Assembly (NCBI GenBank): GCA_021828865.1
Contig: JAJZCW010000005.1
Coordinates: 62,001-126,000 of the forward strand
DNA from: Bacillota bacterium
GTDB taxonomy: Bacteria > Bacillota > Bacilli > Alicyclobacillales > SLC66
Reading direction: 5' to 3'
DNA length: 64,000 nt
Part shown: positions 49,903-59,224 of the stretch, piece by piece
Numbering within the stretch: the first letter of the stretch is position 1
Layout: every line of letters starts with the position of its first letter
The notes under the pieces: model-generated
What the model was told of the DNA's origin: nothing
Database searches by the model: none
The model's input: only the letters and a program-made list of their open reading frames with translations
Translations under genes and position numbers: made by a program

Positions 49903-49938
49903 AAACACAGCACGGCCATTAATTGACCGAGCTGTGTT
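49903..49938 (-). terminator. Terminator of transporter operon A
   Basis: AACACAGC (49903-49910) pairs with GCTGTGTT (49931-49938), with CGG/CCG inside. On the minus strand a TTTTACT tract follows. It lies 26 bp beyond the permease stop and ends operon A before operon B. Confidence 0.75.
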
Positions 49939-49963
49939 GAATCACCATTTGAAATATCCTATT

Positions 49964-50884
49964 TTATGAATAAGAGATGCGCGGATCGACGATGCCATAT
50001 AAAATATCAACAATCAAATTGAATATAACGACAAACACAGTGGCAAAAAGCACCGTCCCCATAATCAGCGGCACGTCGAGATTTCCGATGGCCTGAAAAG
50101 CCAACTGCCCTACTCCAGAATATCCGAAGATATCTTCGATGACCACCACTCCGCCTAGTAGCGCCGCCACATCTGTCCCAGCATAAGTCAAAGCTGGGAT
50201 CAATGCGTTCCTAAGCGCATGACGCATGACCACGCGAAGCGGGCTGGCACCTTTTGCTTTTGCCGTGCGAATATAATCCTGATTTAATACATCTATCATA
50301 GAAGATTTTAGTAAGCGCGCATAATATGCAGCACCGGTGATGGCATACGTAAGTGCCGGAAGAATAGCGAAGAGAATTCCGCCTGTACCTCCGATAGGGA
50401 GCCATCCCAGCCTAAATCCTACCCAATACATCAGTTCGAGACCAACAAAGAATACAGGTAGAGAAATCCCAATCAGTGCCCCTGTACTTAACACATGATC
50501 AGTTAATTTACGATCGCGTAACGCAGTCAAAATCCCAATCGGAATACCAATGATTAGTTCAAAGACAAAAGCGAGCCCGGCAAGCAATCCGGTCGCACCA
50601 ATGCGTTGTCCAATTAATGAAGTTACTGATTGATTCAGCACATAGGAAGTTCCGAGATTACCACGTAAAATATTTCCTAGATAATGGATGTATTGAATGG
50701 GTAAAGGCTCATCCAACCCTAATTGCTTACGAATTTGAAGAACTAAATATTCCGGCGCATGAGGGCCGACAATCGCTCTCGCTGGATCCGCAGGAACGGC
50801 ATAAGCCAGCAAAAACGTAATAATGGAAACACCGAGAAGCACAATCAGCGCACCAAATATCCGCCGGATAATATAGGAAACCAC
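49964..50884 (-). CDS. Peptide-type ABC permease, DppB/OppB family (operon A)
   Basis: A 306-residue permease with about six TM helices. It starts MVSYIIRRIFGALIVLLGVS; the EAA loop reads DVLNQDYIRTAKAKGASPLRV at about 204-224, and it ends with VDILYGIVDPRISYS. ATG 50884 follows GGAGGTGT. It is clearly paralogous to the operon B DppB but only moderately similar, so this is not a recent duplication. It is last in operon A, order D-F-C-A-B. Confidence 0.93.
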   Translation of the reverse strand: MVSYIIRRIFGALIVLLGVSIITFLLAYAVPADPARAIVGPHAPEYLVLQIRKQLGLDEPLPIQYIHYLGNILRGNLGTSYVLNQSVTSLIGQRIGATGLLAGLAFVFELIIGIPIGILTALRDRKLTDHVLSTGALIGISLPVFFVGLELMYWVGFRLGWLPIGGTGGILFAILPALTYAITGAAYYARLLKSSMIDVLNQDYIRTAKAKGASPLRVVMRHALRNALIPALTYAGTDVAALLGGVVVIEDIFGYSGVGQLAFQAIGNLDVPLIMGTVLFATVFVVIFNLIVDILYGIVDPRISYS

Positions 50885-50905
50885 AACGACACCTCCATTA
50901 TTTAG

Positions 50906-50938
50906 CCATGCCGCGAAGCATTATCCTTCGCGGCATGG
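50906..50938 (-). other. Intercistronic hairpin after the binding-protein gene (operon A)
   Basis: CCATGCCGCGAAG (50906-50918) pairs perfectly with CTTCGCGGCATGG (50926-50938), a 13-bp stem with a 7-nt loop and no T-run. It stands at the same place as the operon B hairpin, directly after the binding-protein gene. Confidence 0.7.
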
Positions 50939-50963
50939 TAAAGCAAGTTCCTAAGTGTAACGA

Positions 50964-52622
50964 TTAGTGACTCACTACCCACATGTATTGCAGTGGATCG
51001 GTGAGGTTCGGGTTGATATAGAAACCTTTTACCCAAGGCTGAACAGCTGCTGGGTAGATCGGGTAATAGAGCGGAATCCAAGGAGCTTGGGACATGATGA
51101 TGTTTTGCGCCTGCTTATACACGTTGTTACGTGCAGTTCCTGCTGGCATTAGCGCACCCTTGTTCAACAACGCATCCACTTGCTTGTTGCTGAAGTTGGT
51201 GGAGTTGTTTACTGGAGCCTGATTGCTGTTGAAAAGGGTATTCAGGAAGTCAGAAGGATCTGGGAAGTCTTCGATCCATGCCAACTTAAAGATACTTTGT
51301 TTACCTGCCTCATTATTGGTAAGGAATGTCCCCCATGTGGTTTGGTTAATCGACGCGTTTACGCCAATTTTTTGGAACATGGACTGAACTGCCTCTGCAA
51401 TTCTGACATCGTCAGGTGAAGAGTTATCCGTGTAAATGGTGGTCTTGAATCCATTTGGATAGCCGGCCTGCTTCAAGAGTGCTTTTGCTTTCGCAGGATT
51501 GTAGGTATACGTTGCATTGGCAGGGAGCGTCTTCTCATATGCGGAAGGCATACTAGATGGGATTGGCTCGTTAGCTGGTACTCCCAATCCGCCAAGCAGA
51601 CGAATGATTTGTTGCTTATCTACTGCAAATTCAAGTGCTTTACGCACAAGGACATTCTTGGTTGGGCCGTACTTGGTGTTCAATCCAATATAGTGGATAG
51701 CCACTTGAACGGATTTTACAATGTCTTTCGCAAACTTTGGATTCGTAGACATTGGCAGATAATCCTGAGATGGAATACCCCCCTGGTTCCAGGAGATAAG
51801 TCCTGTATTTCCTTGTTCAAAATTAAGCATTACCGCTTGGGGAGAGTTATTGATATTAAACGTAATTTGATTCAGGTAAGGAATCCCTTTTTGGAAATAG
51901 TGCGGGTTTTTCACAAACACATATTTTTGACCCGGTACATAGGTTTGAAGAATGAATGGACCGGTGCCCATTGGATGAAGATCCACATATTTCTCTGGAT
52001 GTGAATTGACGTAGCTTGGATCCACCGCTGAGAAGAATGGCATCGCAATCACATACAGGAACGTAGCACTCGGATTTTCCAGTGTGATTTGAAGCGTGTT
52101 CTTATTAATGGCTTTCATACCGCTGATCGTCTTTGCATGCCCTTTTGCATAGGCATCAGACCCCACAATAAGAGGGTCAATAAAACCTGAGCCACCCGAT
52201 TGGTTGACGGGATTTAACACACGTTCAAATTCTGTGATAAAGCTTTGCGCAGTGACCGGGTCACCATTCCAGAACTTGGCGTTTTTAATATGGAAAGTGT
52301 AGACCTTTCCTCCATTAGAAACGGTGTAGCTAGCAAGGCTTGGGACAATTTCATTGGTAGCGCCTTTGTAAGTCACTAGCTGATTGTAGAGCTGCAACAC
52401 GCCTTCATACGACGTGGTATCGTATGCCTTTGCAGGGTCCAGATGTGGAAATTGGCTGGAAAGATCCATTGTCAATGACCCACCGTATACTGGCTTTGCA
52501 GCCGATGGCGCAGGAGCAGTCTTTAACGGTTGTGCCGCTTGCGAACTGCATCCGGCAAGTGCGGTGCCCAGCATGGCAACGGAAGCTACCACGCCAAAAA
52601 TGCGCATTTTTTTGGACTTCAT
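50964..52622 (-). CDS. Peptide-type substrate-binding lipoprotein, SBP_bac_5 family (operon A)
   Basis: 552 residues. Lipoprotein signal MKSKKMRIFGVVASVAMLG followed by lipobox LAGC with Cys at about residue 25, so it is anchored outside the membrane. The mature protein shows YEGVLQLYNQLVTYKG, FHIKNAKFWNGDPVTAQSF and MGTGPFIL, typical of DppA/OppA. The start is ATG 52622, with GGGGG 7 nt upstream; reading to 52676 has no site. It lies between DppC and DppB genes in operon A. Confidence 0.94.
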   Translation of the reverse strand: MKSKKMRIFGVVASVAMLGTALAGCSSQAAQPLKTAPAPSAAKPVYGGSLTMDLSSQFPHLDPAKAYDTTSYEGVLQLYNQLVTYKGATNEIVPSLASYTVSNGGKVYTFHIKNAKFWNGDPVTAQSFITEFERVLNPVNQSGGSGFIDPLIVGSDAYAKGHAKTISGMKAINKNTLQITLENPSATFLYVIAMPFFSAVDPSYVNSHPEKYVDLHPMGTGPFILQTYVPGQKYVFVKNPHYFQKGIPYLNQITFNINNSPQAVMLNFEQGNTGLISWNQGGIPSQDYLPMSTNPKFAKDIVKSVQVAIHYIGLNTKYGPTKNVLVRKALEFAVDKQQIIRLLGGLGVPANEPIPSSMPSAYEKTLPANATYTYNPAKAKALLKQAGYPNGFKTTIYTDNSSPDDVRIAEAVQSMFQKIGVNASINQTTWGTFLTNNEAGKQSIFKLAWIEDFPDPSDFLNTLFNSNQAPVNNSTNFSNKQVDALLNKGALMPAGTARNNVYKQAQNIIMSQAPWIPLYYPIYPAAVQPWVKGFYINPNLTDPLQYMWVVSH

Positions 52623-52681
52623 CAATTTACCCCCTATTGAGTATGATAAACACTGATACGCTTTAATCTTCCCCAATTGGC

Positions 52682-53611
52682 TTATCGGACTCTTCTTGGA
52701 TTGAAGAGTTCTCGCAAACCATCACCGAGGAGGTTGAAGCCAAGCACGGCAAGCAATAAAGCAAATCCCGGATAATACAGTAGCCAAGGCGCATACTGGA
52801 AAACAGCTTGTCCTTCTGCCAACATACTACCCCAACTGGGAGTTGGTGGCTGAACCCCAATCCCTAAAAAGCTTAAAACAGATTCAAGTAACATGTTATT
52901 GCCAATATTCAAGGTAGTCAATACGATGACCGGGGCCATGATATTGGGCAGTATAATGCGGAACAATATGCGAAAGCTTCCCGCACCAAGCGCCTTCGCC
53001 GCCTGAACGTACTCAAACTCCTTCACCGCAAGCACTTGTCCGCGAACAATACGGGCTGTAAGCGGCCAACCGAGAACGCCAATCGCGATAAATACATTAC
53101 TGACAGAAGGCTTTAACACGGCAACAAGTGCCACAACAAACAATATAAAAGGAAAAGCAAGAAACACATCGGTGATACGCATTATCACAGTATCCACAAA
53201 TTTACCATAATAGCCTGAAATGATGCCCAAAGGAGTTCCGATAAAGAGACTAATTAGACTGGCCATTAAGCCAACTTCTAAAGACACCTGCGAACCCCAG
53301 ATGACCCGACTCATGACGTCTCTTCCTAAATCGTCCGTCCCCATTCTAAATATCGGACCAGGTGGCAATGGTGCACCATCCAACGCAAGCCCATTGGGGA
53401 ATTGTGTATCCGGATTAAACGGCGCTAATTTAGCAGCAAAAACTGCGATAATGACGAGTGCAAGCACCATGATCCCGCCGACAAACACTAGTGGATACGC
53501 TTTTAACAGCCTGAGGAACTTATTGGATTCTTTCATGCCTTCATAGGCAAGCTGCACTTCTAACTTTGTCGGCGTTTCCGGTTCCTGCATATTCACTTCA
53601 GCCATACCCAA
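52682..53611 (-). CDS. Peptide-type ABC permease, DppC/OppC family (operon A)
   Basis: A 309-residue permease. Polar N terminus (1-40), first helix about 42-64, then FRMGTDDLGRDVMSRVIWG. EAA loop YVQAAKALGAGSFRILFRIILPN, and GIGVQPPTPSWGSMLAEG. ATG 53611 follows AAGGAGGAA. It is third in operon A, 13 bp after the DppF-like ATPase. Confidence 0.93.
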   Translation of the reverse strand: MGMAEVNMQEPETPTKLEVQLAYEGMKESNKFLRLLKAYPLVFVGGIMVLALVIIAVFAAKLAPFNPDTQFPNGLALDGAPLPPGPIFRMGTDDLGRDVMSRVIWGSQVSLEVGLMASLISLFIGTPLGIISGYYGKFVDTVIMRITDVFLAFPFILFVVALVAVLKPSVSNVFIAIGVLGWPLTARIVRGQVLAVKEFEYVQAAKALGAGSFRILFRIILPNIMAPVIVLTTLNIGNNMLLESVLSFLGIGVQPPTPSWGSMLAEGQAVFQYAPWLLYYPGFALLLAVLGFNLLGDGLRELFNPRRVR

Positions 53612-53623
53612 CTTTTCCTCCTT

Positions 53624-54595
53624 CTAATTGTACAGGTGGCAGGCCGCAAAGTGGCCAGGTTCAATTTCCTTCCATTCTGGCGCCGTCGTTTTGCAAATGT
53701 CCATACAAGATTGGCAGCGCGGATGAAAGTAGCACCCACTTGGAGGGTTTGCGGGACTAGGCAGATCTCCTTGAAGAATAATCCGTTCCCTCTTTGCCTC
53801 TGGATTGGGAATTGGCACGGCCGACAGAAGCGCTTGCGTGTAGGGGTGCAAAGGCTTTTCATAAAGACTATCCGATTCTGCAAGCTCCACCATCTTGCCT
53901 AAATACATGACTCCCACTCGGTTGCTGATGTGTTTGACCACACTCAGATCGTGCGCAATAAATACATAGGTAAGGTGAAATTCTTTCTGTAAATCATCCA
54001 ATAAATTAAGTACTTGCGACTGCACGGATACATCTAGTGCTGAAACAGGCTCATCTGCAATGATGAGTTTCGGATTTACGGCGAGTGCACGCGCAATTCC
54101 AATACGCTGACGCTGACCACCTGAAAATTCATGAGGATAACGATTCATTCTGCTAGTGGAGAGACCCACGACTTCCAATAATTCCATTGCTCTTTTTTTG
54201 CGTTCTGCAGCACTTTTATATAGGTTATGGATAATCATTGGTTCTTCAAGTGTTTGTTGTACCGTATACCTGGGATTGAGTGAACCGTACGGATCCTGAA
54301 AAACGATCTGCATTTCCGATCGAATTTTACGCATCTCTACATTCGATAGTTTCGTCACATTTTTCCCGTTAAAAAATACTTGCCCACCGGAAGGCTCAAT
54401 TAACCGCAAAATGCTTCTTCCAGTTGTCGTTTTGCCGCATCCACTTTCCCCAACCAAGCCGAATGTTTCCCCAGCTTTTACATCAAAACTGACACCATCA
54501 ACGGCTCGCACATAGCCAACGGTACGACGAAGTATCCCCTTCCGGATGGGAAAGTGCATTTTCAGATCGTTGACACTTAAAAGTGCATCCGTCAT
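53624..54595 (-). CDS. Peptide-type ABC ATPase, DppF/OppF family (operon A)
   Basis: 323 residues. Walker [11 protein letters not shown]-loop [11 protein letters not shown], signature [15 protein letters not shown], Walker B LIIADEP, IAHD switch, C-terminal [20 protein letters not shown] and [17 protein letters not shown] 54595 has AGGAGG 7 nt upstream and shares ATGA with the preceding ATPase stop, so the two are translated together. Very similar in style to the operon B DppF. Confidence 0.94.
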   Translation of the reverse strand: MTDALLSVNDLKMHFPIRKGILRRTVGYVRAVDGVSFDVKAGETFGLVGESGCGKTTTGRSILRLIEPSGGQVFFNGKNVTKLSNVEMRKIRSEMQIVFQDPYGSLNPRYTVQQTLEEPMIIHNLYKSAAERKKRAMELLEVVGLSTSRMNRYPHEFSGGQRQRIGIARALAVNPKLIIADEPVSALDVSVQSQVLNLLDDLQKEFHLTYVFIAHDLSVVKHISNRVGVMYLGKMVELAESDSLYEKPLHPYTQALLSAVPIPNPEAKRERIILQGDLPSPANPPSGCYFHPRCQSCMDICKTTAPEWKEIEPGHFAACHLYN

Positions 54596-55572
54596 TTGGC
54601 AACCTCCTCTTTCTTCATCAACCAACAGCGAGCTTCATGATTTTCTTCCACAGGAAGAAGGGTGGGTTCTTCTTGAATACATTTCTCTGTCACAAATTCA
54701 CAGCGAGTAGCAAATCGACATCCTTTTGGCATTAACTCCAAGCTAGGAACATTTCCTGGAATCGAAGGCAGACGTGCTTGCCTTTCTTCCAACTTGGGAA
54801 TGGAATTCATTAACCCAACTGTATAGGGATGCGATGGATTCCTGAATATCTCTTTGACCGAGCCCTGCTCTACCACTTTCCCAGCATACATTACGACCAC
54901 TCGGTCACACATTTCCGCAACCACGCCTAAATCATGGGTAATGAGCAAAATGGCCATATTGTGTTCCTTGCGAATTTTACGCATCAAATCAAGTATTTGC
55001 GCTTGAATGGTTACGTCAAGCGCCGTGGTCGGTTCATCTGCAATTAACAACTTGGGGTCGCAGGACATCGCTATGGCAATCATTACCCGTTGACGCATCC
55101 CGCCCGAAAGCCGGTGAGGGTATTCATCCACAATCTGCTCCGCTCTAGGTATCCCCACCGATTTCAGTAAATCAACAGCCTTTGCCCGCGCTTGCGACTT
55201 ATTCATTCCCTTGTGAAGCATTAGCGACTCACTGATTTGACGTCCAATCTTGTGCACAGGATTCAGTGATGTCATTGGTTCCTGGAATATCATAGCAATC
55301 TCGTTGCCGCGAATTTTACGCATATCAGAATCAGAAAGATTCACGAGATCTTTCCCTTCAAAGCGTATGGAGCCTTTTTCGATTTTTCCGTTAGTAGACA
55401 ATAACTGCATCACTGAAAGGGAGGTTACACTTTTCCCACATCCAGATTCCCCGACGATCCCCAACACTTCACCTTTGTCCAAAGTGAAGGAGACGTCTTC
55501 TATTGCCGGCAAATACCCTTTGTTCGTCAGGAAGCTTGTTTTTATACCAGAAACTTCTAGTAAGCTCGACAT
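54592..55572 (-). CDS. Peptide-type ABC ATPase, DppD/OppD family (operon A)
   Basis: 326 residues. Walker [11 protein letters not shown]-loop [11 protein letters not shown], signature [15 protein letters not shown], Walker B LIADEP, ITHD switch and C-terminal [15 protein letters not shown] with the Cys motif [15 protein letters not shown]. The start is ATG 55572 with GAGGTG upstream; the reading to 55626 has no site. First gene of operon A, just downstream of a promoter and cre-like site. Confidence 0.94.
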   Translation of the reverse strand: MSSLLEVSGIKTSFLTNKGYLPAIEDVSFTLDKGEVLGIVGESGCGKSVTSLSVMQLLSTNGKIEKGSIRFEGKDLVNLSDSDMRKIRGNEIAMIFQEPMTSLNPVHKIGRQISESLMLHKGMNKSQARAKAVDLLKSVGIPRAEQIVDEYPHRLSGGMRQRVMIAIAMSCDPKLLIADEPTTALDVTIQAQILDLMRKIRKEHNMAILLITHDLGVVAEMCDRVVVMYAGKVVEQGSVKEIFRNPSHPYTVGLMNSIPKLEERQARLPSIPGNVPSLELMPKGCRFATRCEFVTEKCIQEEPTLLPVEENHEARCWLMKKEEVAK

Positions 55573-55709
55573 TTTATCACCTCTAAGCACGACAAATAAT
55601 CTATCAGACCTTAGCCCTCCACGCAATATAAAATTTATTTAGTAATATACTGGTATTTCTGTGAATGACACTCCATATAAGGTAACATCAATGCCTTAAT
55701 ATCAACTGA

Positions 55710-55753
55710 GGAAAACGCTTCCAAAGTATACTCTGAGCAAAAAAAATAAGCAA
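55710..55753 (-). promoter_or_regulatory. Promoter of transporter operon A with cre-like CcpA site
   Basis: TTGCTT (55753-55748), 17 bp, TATACT (55730-55725) on the minus strand. Directly downstream, TTGGAAGCGTTTTCC (55724-55710) matches the CcpA cre consensus (WTGNAARCGNWWWCA) at all but the last position. Placed over the start of transcription, it would be expected to repress. The leader to the first ATG is about 145 nt. Confidence 0.65.
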
Positions 55754-55759
55754 GTGAAA

Positions 55760-55799
55760 ATCCTCTAGGCTCCTAGCATACTAAAATCTCCTAGAGGAT
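55760..55799 (-). terminator. Terminator of the his operon
   Basis: ATCCTCTAGG (55760-55769) pairs perfectly with CCTAGAGGAT (55790-55799), a 10-bp stem with a 20-nt loop. On the minus strand TTTTCACTT follows. It ends the his transcript just before the promoter of transporter operon A. Confidence 0.75.
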
Positions 55800-55837
55800 G
55801 AAAGTGTAATTTATGGTTAACTCAATAGCTCCTTCAT

Positions 55838-56485
55838 TTAATGCTCTTGATACCTACTTTCAAGTTCAGCAAGCACTTCCGCAAATGGAAGGTTTTGCTC
55901 GCGAAGTAACACCATTAAATGATACATCAGGTCTGCCATCTCATAACGAAGCTCACCGGCACTTCGGTTTTTTGCCGCAATGATCACTTCGGAAGTCTCT
56001 TCCCCCACTTTTTTCAGAATTTTATCGATTCCCTTTTCGAAAAGATAAGTGGTATAGGCACCTTCAGGGCGCTCCTTCTCACGTTCCTGCACCCTTTTTT
56101 CCAGTCGCGACAAAATTCCTTCGAAGTTTGCAGTGGAATTCTCATTCTGGATAATCATTTCCCCGTCAAAGCAGGAATTAGCACCTGTATGGCATGCGGG
56201 TCCACTTGGTTCCACCTGTATAAGTAAAGTGTCACCATCACAATCGACTTCGATTCCCACTACTCGTTGAGTATTACCCGACGTCTCTCCTTTATGCCAT
56301 AGGGCTTGTCTAGAGCGGCTATAAAACCATGTTTCCTTGGTTTCAAGTGTCTTCAGAAATGATGTTGGATTCATATACGCCACGGTTAGCACGCGCTTCG
56401 TCTTCACGTCCTGAATGACCGTGGGAATCAGGTCATCCCCGTCCCATTTCAATTGGTCCACCCACGCTTGATTCACCTGACTCAT
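55838..56485 (-). CDS. hisI: Bifunctional phosphoribosyl-AMP cyclohydrolase/phosphoribosyl-ATP pyrophosphatase
   Basis: A 215-residue HisIE fusion catalysing the second and third steps of histidine synthesis. The HisI part (about 1-110) has [17 protein letters not shown] and the metal-binding [11 protein letters not shown] and [11 protein letters not shown]. The HisE part (about 115-210) has [15 protein letters not shown]. The start is ATG 56485, overlapping the hisF stop (ATGA); GTG 56494 is a weaker choice. It is last in the operon. Confidence 0.95.
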   Translation of the reverse strand: MSQVNQAWVDQLKWDGDDLIPTVIQDVKTKRVLTVAYMNPTSFLKTLETKETWFYSRSRQALWHKGETSGNTQRVVGIEVDCDGDTLLIQVEPSGPACHTGANSCFDGEMIIQNENSTANFEGILSRLEKRVQEREKERPEGAYTTYLFEKGIDKILKKVGEETSEVIIAAKNRSAGELRYEMADLMYHLMVLLREQNLPFAEVLAELESRYQEH

Positions 56486-57243
56486 CTCACCCACACTCCC
56501 CGATCCCGCAAATATTGTTTGACTTCCCCGATACCCATTTCTGCAAAGTGAAAAACACTAGCCGCCAGCGCCGCATCTGCCTGTCCTTTTGTAAAGACAT
56601 CATAAAAGTGTTCATTGGCACCAGCGCCACCAGAAGCAATAACCGGAATGCTCAGCGCTTCAGACACTCTTTTCGTCAACTCAAGGTCATATCCATCGCG
56701 CTGGCCGTCTTGATCAAAACTCGTCAGCAGGATTTCCCCTGCCCCCAACCTTTCAGCCTGTAGCGCCCATTCGAGCGCAGACATGCCGGTCGACACGCGG
56801 CCCCCACTGATCAGCACTTCCCAGTCGTCGCTACCCGCTCGCTTTTTCGCGTCAATCGCCACCACGGTACACTGAGCGCCAAAGCGTCTGGAAATGTCGG
56901 TAATCAATGGTGGTTTTCGCACTGCCGCCGAATTGATGGAGACTTTGTCCGCCCCCGCCAAAAGCACATCGCGCACCTCATCCACACTGCCAATACCACC
57001 GCCCACGGTAAATGGGATAAATATGCGCTCCGCCGTCTTTTTCACGATATCTAACAGCGTCTTCCTACCCTCGTGTGTCGCAGAAATATCCAGCAACACT
57101 AGTTCATCCGCGCCTTCCTGATCGTACAATTCTGCCAGTTCGACCGGATCCCCCGCATCACGCCTGTTATCAAAAAAGGATTCGTGTTTTACCACCCTGC
57201 CATTTGCCACATCAAAGCAGGGAATAATCCTTTTGGCCAGCAC
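56482..57243 (-). CDS. hisF: Imidazole glycerol phosphate synthase, cyclase subunit
   Basis: A 253-residue TIM barrel that joins ammonia from HisH with PRFAR to give imidazole glycerol phosphate and [19 protein letters not shown] has the catalytic Asp11; VAIDAKK has the second Asp near residue 130. FTVGGGIGS and PVIASGGAG are phosphate-binding loops. The start is GTG 57243, sharing TAGTG with the hisA stop, with GGAGGTGA upstream. Confidence 0.96.
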   Translation of the reverse strand: MLAKRIIPCFDVANGRVVKHESFFDNRRDAGDPVELAELYDQEGADELVLLDISATHEGRKTLLDIVKKTAERIFIPFTVGGGIGSVDEVRDVLLAGADKVSINSAAVRKPPLITDISRRFGAQCTVVAIDAKKRAGSDDWEVLISGGRVSTGMSALEWALQAERLGAGEILLTSFDQDGQRDGYDLELTKRVSEALSIPVIASGGAGANEHFYDVFTKGQADAALAASVFHFAEMGIGEVKQYLRDRGVWVR

Positions 57244-57980
57244 TACGCTTCACCTCCACTCACAAGGGCAAGCGCCGACTTCAAGTCGATTTTTCCTGAA
57301 AATAGCGCCTTACCGATGATGATGCCGCTAATCCCCTGATCCTCAAGGGACTTTGCAGCCATTACATCCGACTCATCGCTCACCCCACCTGACACCACGA
57401 CTTTCAGTCCGGATGCGGCAGCTAGCTGAATGGATAAGTCAATATTCGCCCCTTGTAAAGTTCCATCACGTGAAATGTCAGTAAATATGCACTCCCGAAA
57501 CCCCATTTGGAATAAAGCTTTTGCAAACTCCTCGGTCTTCCACGTAGAATTTTCCAGCCAACCTCTGGTAGCCACCAAACCATCTCTCGAATCAATACCT
57601 ACAATTACTGATTCTCCATAAGTATGAAAAAGCGATGCTGCAAAATCCGGATCTTCCGCCGCCCTAGTGCCAATCACACAACGCCAAACTCCTGTTTGCA
57701 ACCATTTTTCCACATCGCGCTCTGTGCGAATTCCACCGCCAATTTCCACTTGAAGAGGGGTATCCTTGATTACTTTCTCGACAAAAGCGATAGTTTGGGA
57801 AGAGGTCTGACCATTTTTGGCTGCATCTAAATCCACTAAATGAACGTGTGTGGCACCCGCATGCAGATAATGGGTGATCACTTCAAAAGGATCGCCATAC
57901 GATGTCTGCTGCTCGAAATCCCCTTTTACCAACCTGACGGCCTGACCGCTAATCATATCAATCGCAGGAAGTATTAACAT
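57243..57980 (-). CDS. hisA: ProFAR isomerase HisA
   Basis: A 245-residue TIM barrel isomerising ProFAR to [26 protein letters not shown] gives the catalytic Asp near residue 8. VEIGGGIRT and VVVSGGVSD are the phosphate loops, and [12 protein letters not shown] lies between them. The start is ATG 57980 with GGGGGTGG upstream; it overlaps the hisH end by 7 bp. A longer reading to 58007 adds nine residues within hisH. Confidence 0.95.
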   Translation of the reverse strand: MLILPAIDMISGQAVRLVKGDFEQQTSYGDPFEVITHYLHAGATHVHLVDLDAAKNGQTSSQTIAFVEKVIKDTPLQVEIGGGIRTERDVEKWLQTGVWRCVIGTRAAEDPDFAASLFHTYGESVIVGIDSRDGLVATRGWLENSTWKTEEFAKALFQMGFRECIFTDISRDGTLQGANIDLSIQLAAASGLKVVVSGGVSDESDVMAAKSLEDQGISGIIIGKALFSGKIDLKSALALVSGGEA

Positions 57981-58609
57981 GAACTTCCACCCCCAGTACG
58001 AACCCACGTTGCAAAGTTCGTCAACAGTTTCAACCCAGTAGCCGCACTTTTCTCTGGGTGAAATTGCATCCCTATGACGTTGTCTTTGGCAACGATCGCA
58101 GGAACGGCCTGATGATAATCAGTGGTAGCGATGATCACCGAGGAGTCCTTGGGTACCGCATAATAACTGTGCACAAAGTACGCAAACTCTCCCTCGCCCA
58201 CTTGCTCCACGACAGGATGGGGACGTTCCATCTGAAGTTGATTCCATCCCACTTGGGGGATCTTATAGGTCCCCTGCATTCGCACAACTCGGCCCGGGAT
58301 TAAATCCAATCCTGCATGAATGCCATGTTCTTCACTCTCTGAAAATAACAGTTGCATCCCAAGGCATATCCCAAGCAGCGGTTTCCCTGATTGGGCATGG
58401 GTGATCACTGGATCCAACAGTTCACGTTGACGCAAACTCAACATGGCATCCCCAAATGCACCTACTCCGGGAACAATGACTCCATCTGCTGATTGGATGT
58501 CCTCTTTGCGACTCGTGACGATCGCTTGACTGCCTATGTGTTCAAGTGCCTTTGCCACACTGAGTAAATTGCCTACCCCATAATCGATAATCGCGATCAA
58601 TGACTTCAC
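57974..58609 (-). CDS. hisH: Imidazole glycerol phosphate synthase, glutaminase subunit
   Basis: A 211-residue class I glutamine amidotransferase that supplies ammonia to HisF. LLGICLGMQLLF holds the nucleophile Cys (about 82), and MQFHPEKS the His/Glu dyad (about 190). IIDYGVGNLLSV is the N-terminal strand. Start 58609, three bases after hisG. In most Firmicutes hisD and hisB lie between hisG and hisH; here they are missing. Confidence 0.95.
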   Translation of the reverse strand: MKSLIAIIDYGVGNLLSVAKALEHIGSQAIVTSRKEDIQSADGVIVPGVGAFGDAMLSLRQRELLDPVITHAQSGKPLLGICLGMQLLFSESEEHGIHAGLDLIPGRVVRMQGTYKIPQVGWNQLQMERPHPVVEQVGEGEFAYFVHSYYAVPKDSSVIIATTDYHQAVPAIVAKDNVIGMQFHPEKSAATGLKLLTNFATWVRTGGGSSC

Positions 58610-58612
58610 CTC

Positions 58613-59224
58613 TTAAAGCACCGCACGCATGCGTTTGGTAAATCGGTCAATTTCCTCAGCCCGCAACTGGTAGCTCCCGCGATTGGCAATCAGGCGGGTA
58701 GAGATATCTTCAAGGCTTAACCAGGTAACCAGTCCGTTTTCTTCAAGCGTCCTTCCCGTTTCCACAAGGTCCACGATGCAATCCGCAAGTCCGATGAGCG
58801 GCGCCAGTTCGACGCTTCCATTTAGATAAATGGTTTCTACCTGCTGATTTCTTCTTAGAAAATACGCGCTGGTATAATTGGGATATTTGGTCCCCACTCG
58901 TCTCACCTGATTAATATCACGGTCTGGTGGACCGGCAATGGACAATTGACAGCGGCCAGTTCCCAGGTCTAGCAATTCATGAACGTCACTGTTTGCTTCC
59001 AGCAATACGTCTTTTCCGACGACTCCCAGGTCAGCCGCTCCTCTTTCCACATAGGTTGGCACATCCACCGGTTTGGCAAGCAAATAACGAATTTGGTTCT
59101 TTTCATCATTCAAAATCAGCTTCCGTGTCTTTTCAAGATTTTCAGGAGGAAGGTAGCCCGCTTGTTCCATCAGCGCCACTGCCGCCTTCATCACACGACC
59201 CTTGGCCATGGCAATCGTCAGCAT
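58613..59224 (-). CDS. hisG: ATP phosphoribosyltransferase, short catalytic form
   Basis: A 203-residue enzyme for the first step of histidine synthesis. The short form lacks the C-terminal regulatory domain and needs HisZ. The N terminus LTIAMAKGRV and the PRPP-binding run DLVETGRTLEENGL (about 161-174) are visible; GAADLGVVGKDVL is a conserved loop. ATG overlaps the end of hisZ by 7 bp, so it is coupled to its regulatory partner. Confidence 0.96.
   Translation of the reverse strand: MLTIAMAKGRVMKAAVALMEQAGYLPPENLEKTRKLILNDEKNQIRYLLAKPVDVPTYVERGAADLGVVGKDVLLEANSDVHELLDLGTGRCQLSIAGPPDRDINQVRRVGTKYPNYTSAYFLRRNQQVETIYLNGSVELAPLIGLADCIVDLVETGRTLEENGLVTWLSLEDISTRLIANRGSYQLRAEEIDRFTKRMRAVL

Noticed and set aside
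44036-55572. Nickel transport function for one of the ABC operons
   Set aside because: The binding proteins belong to a family covering peptides, nickel and sugars; nothing in the sequence decides, so no substrate was assigned.
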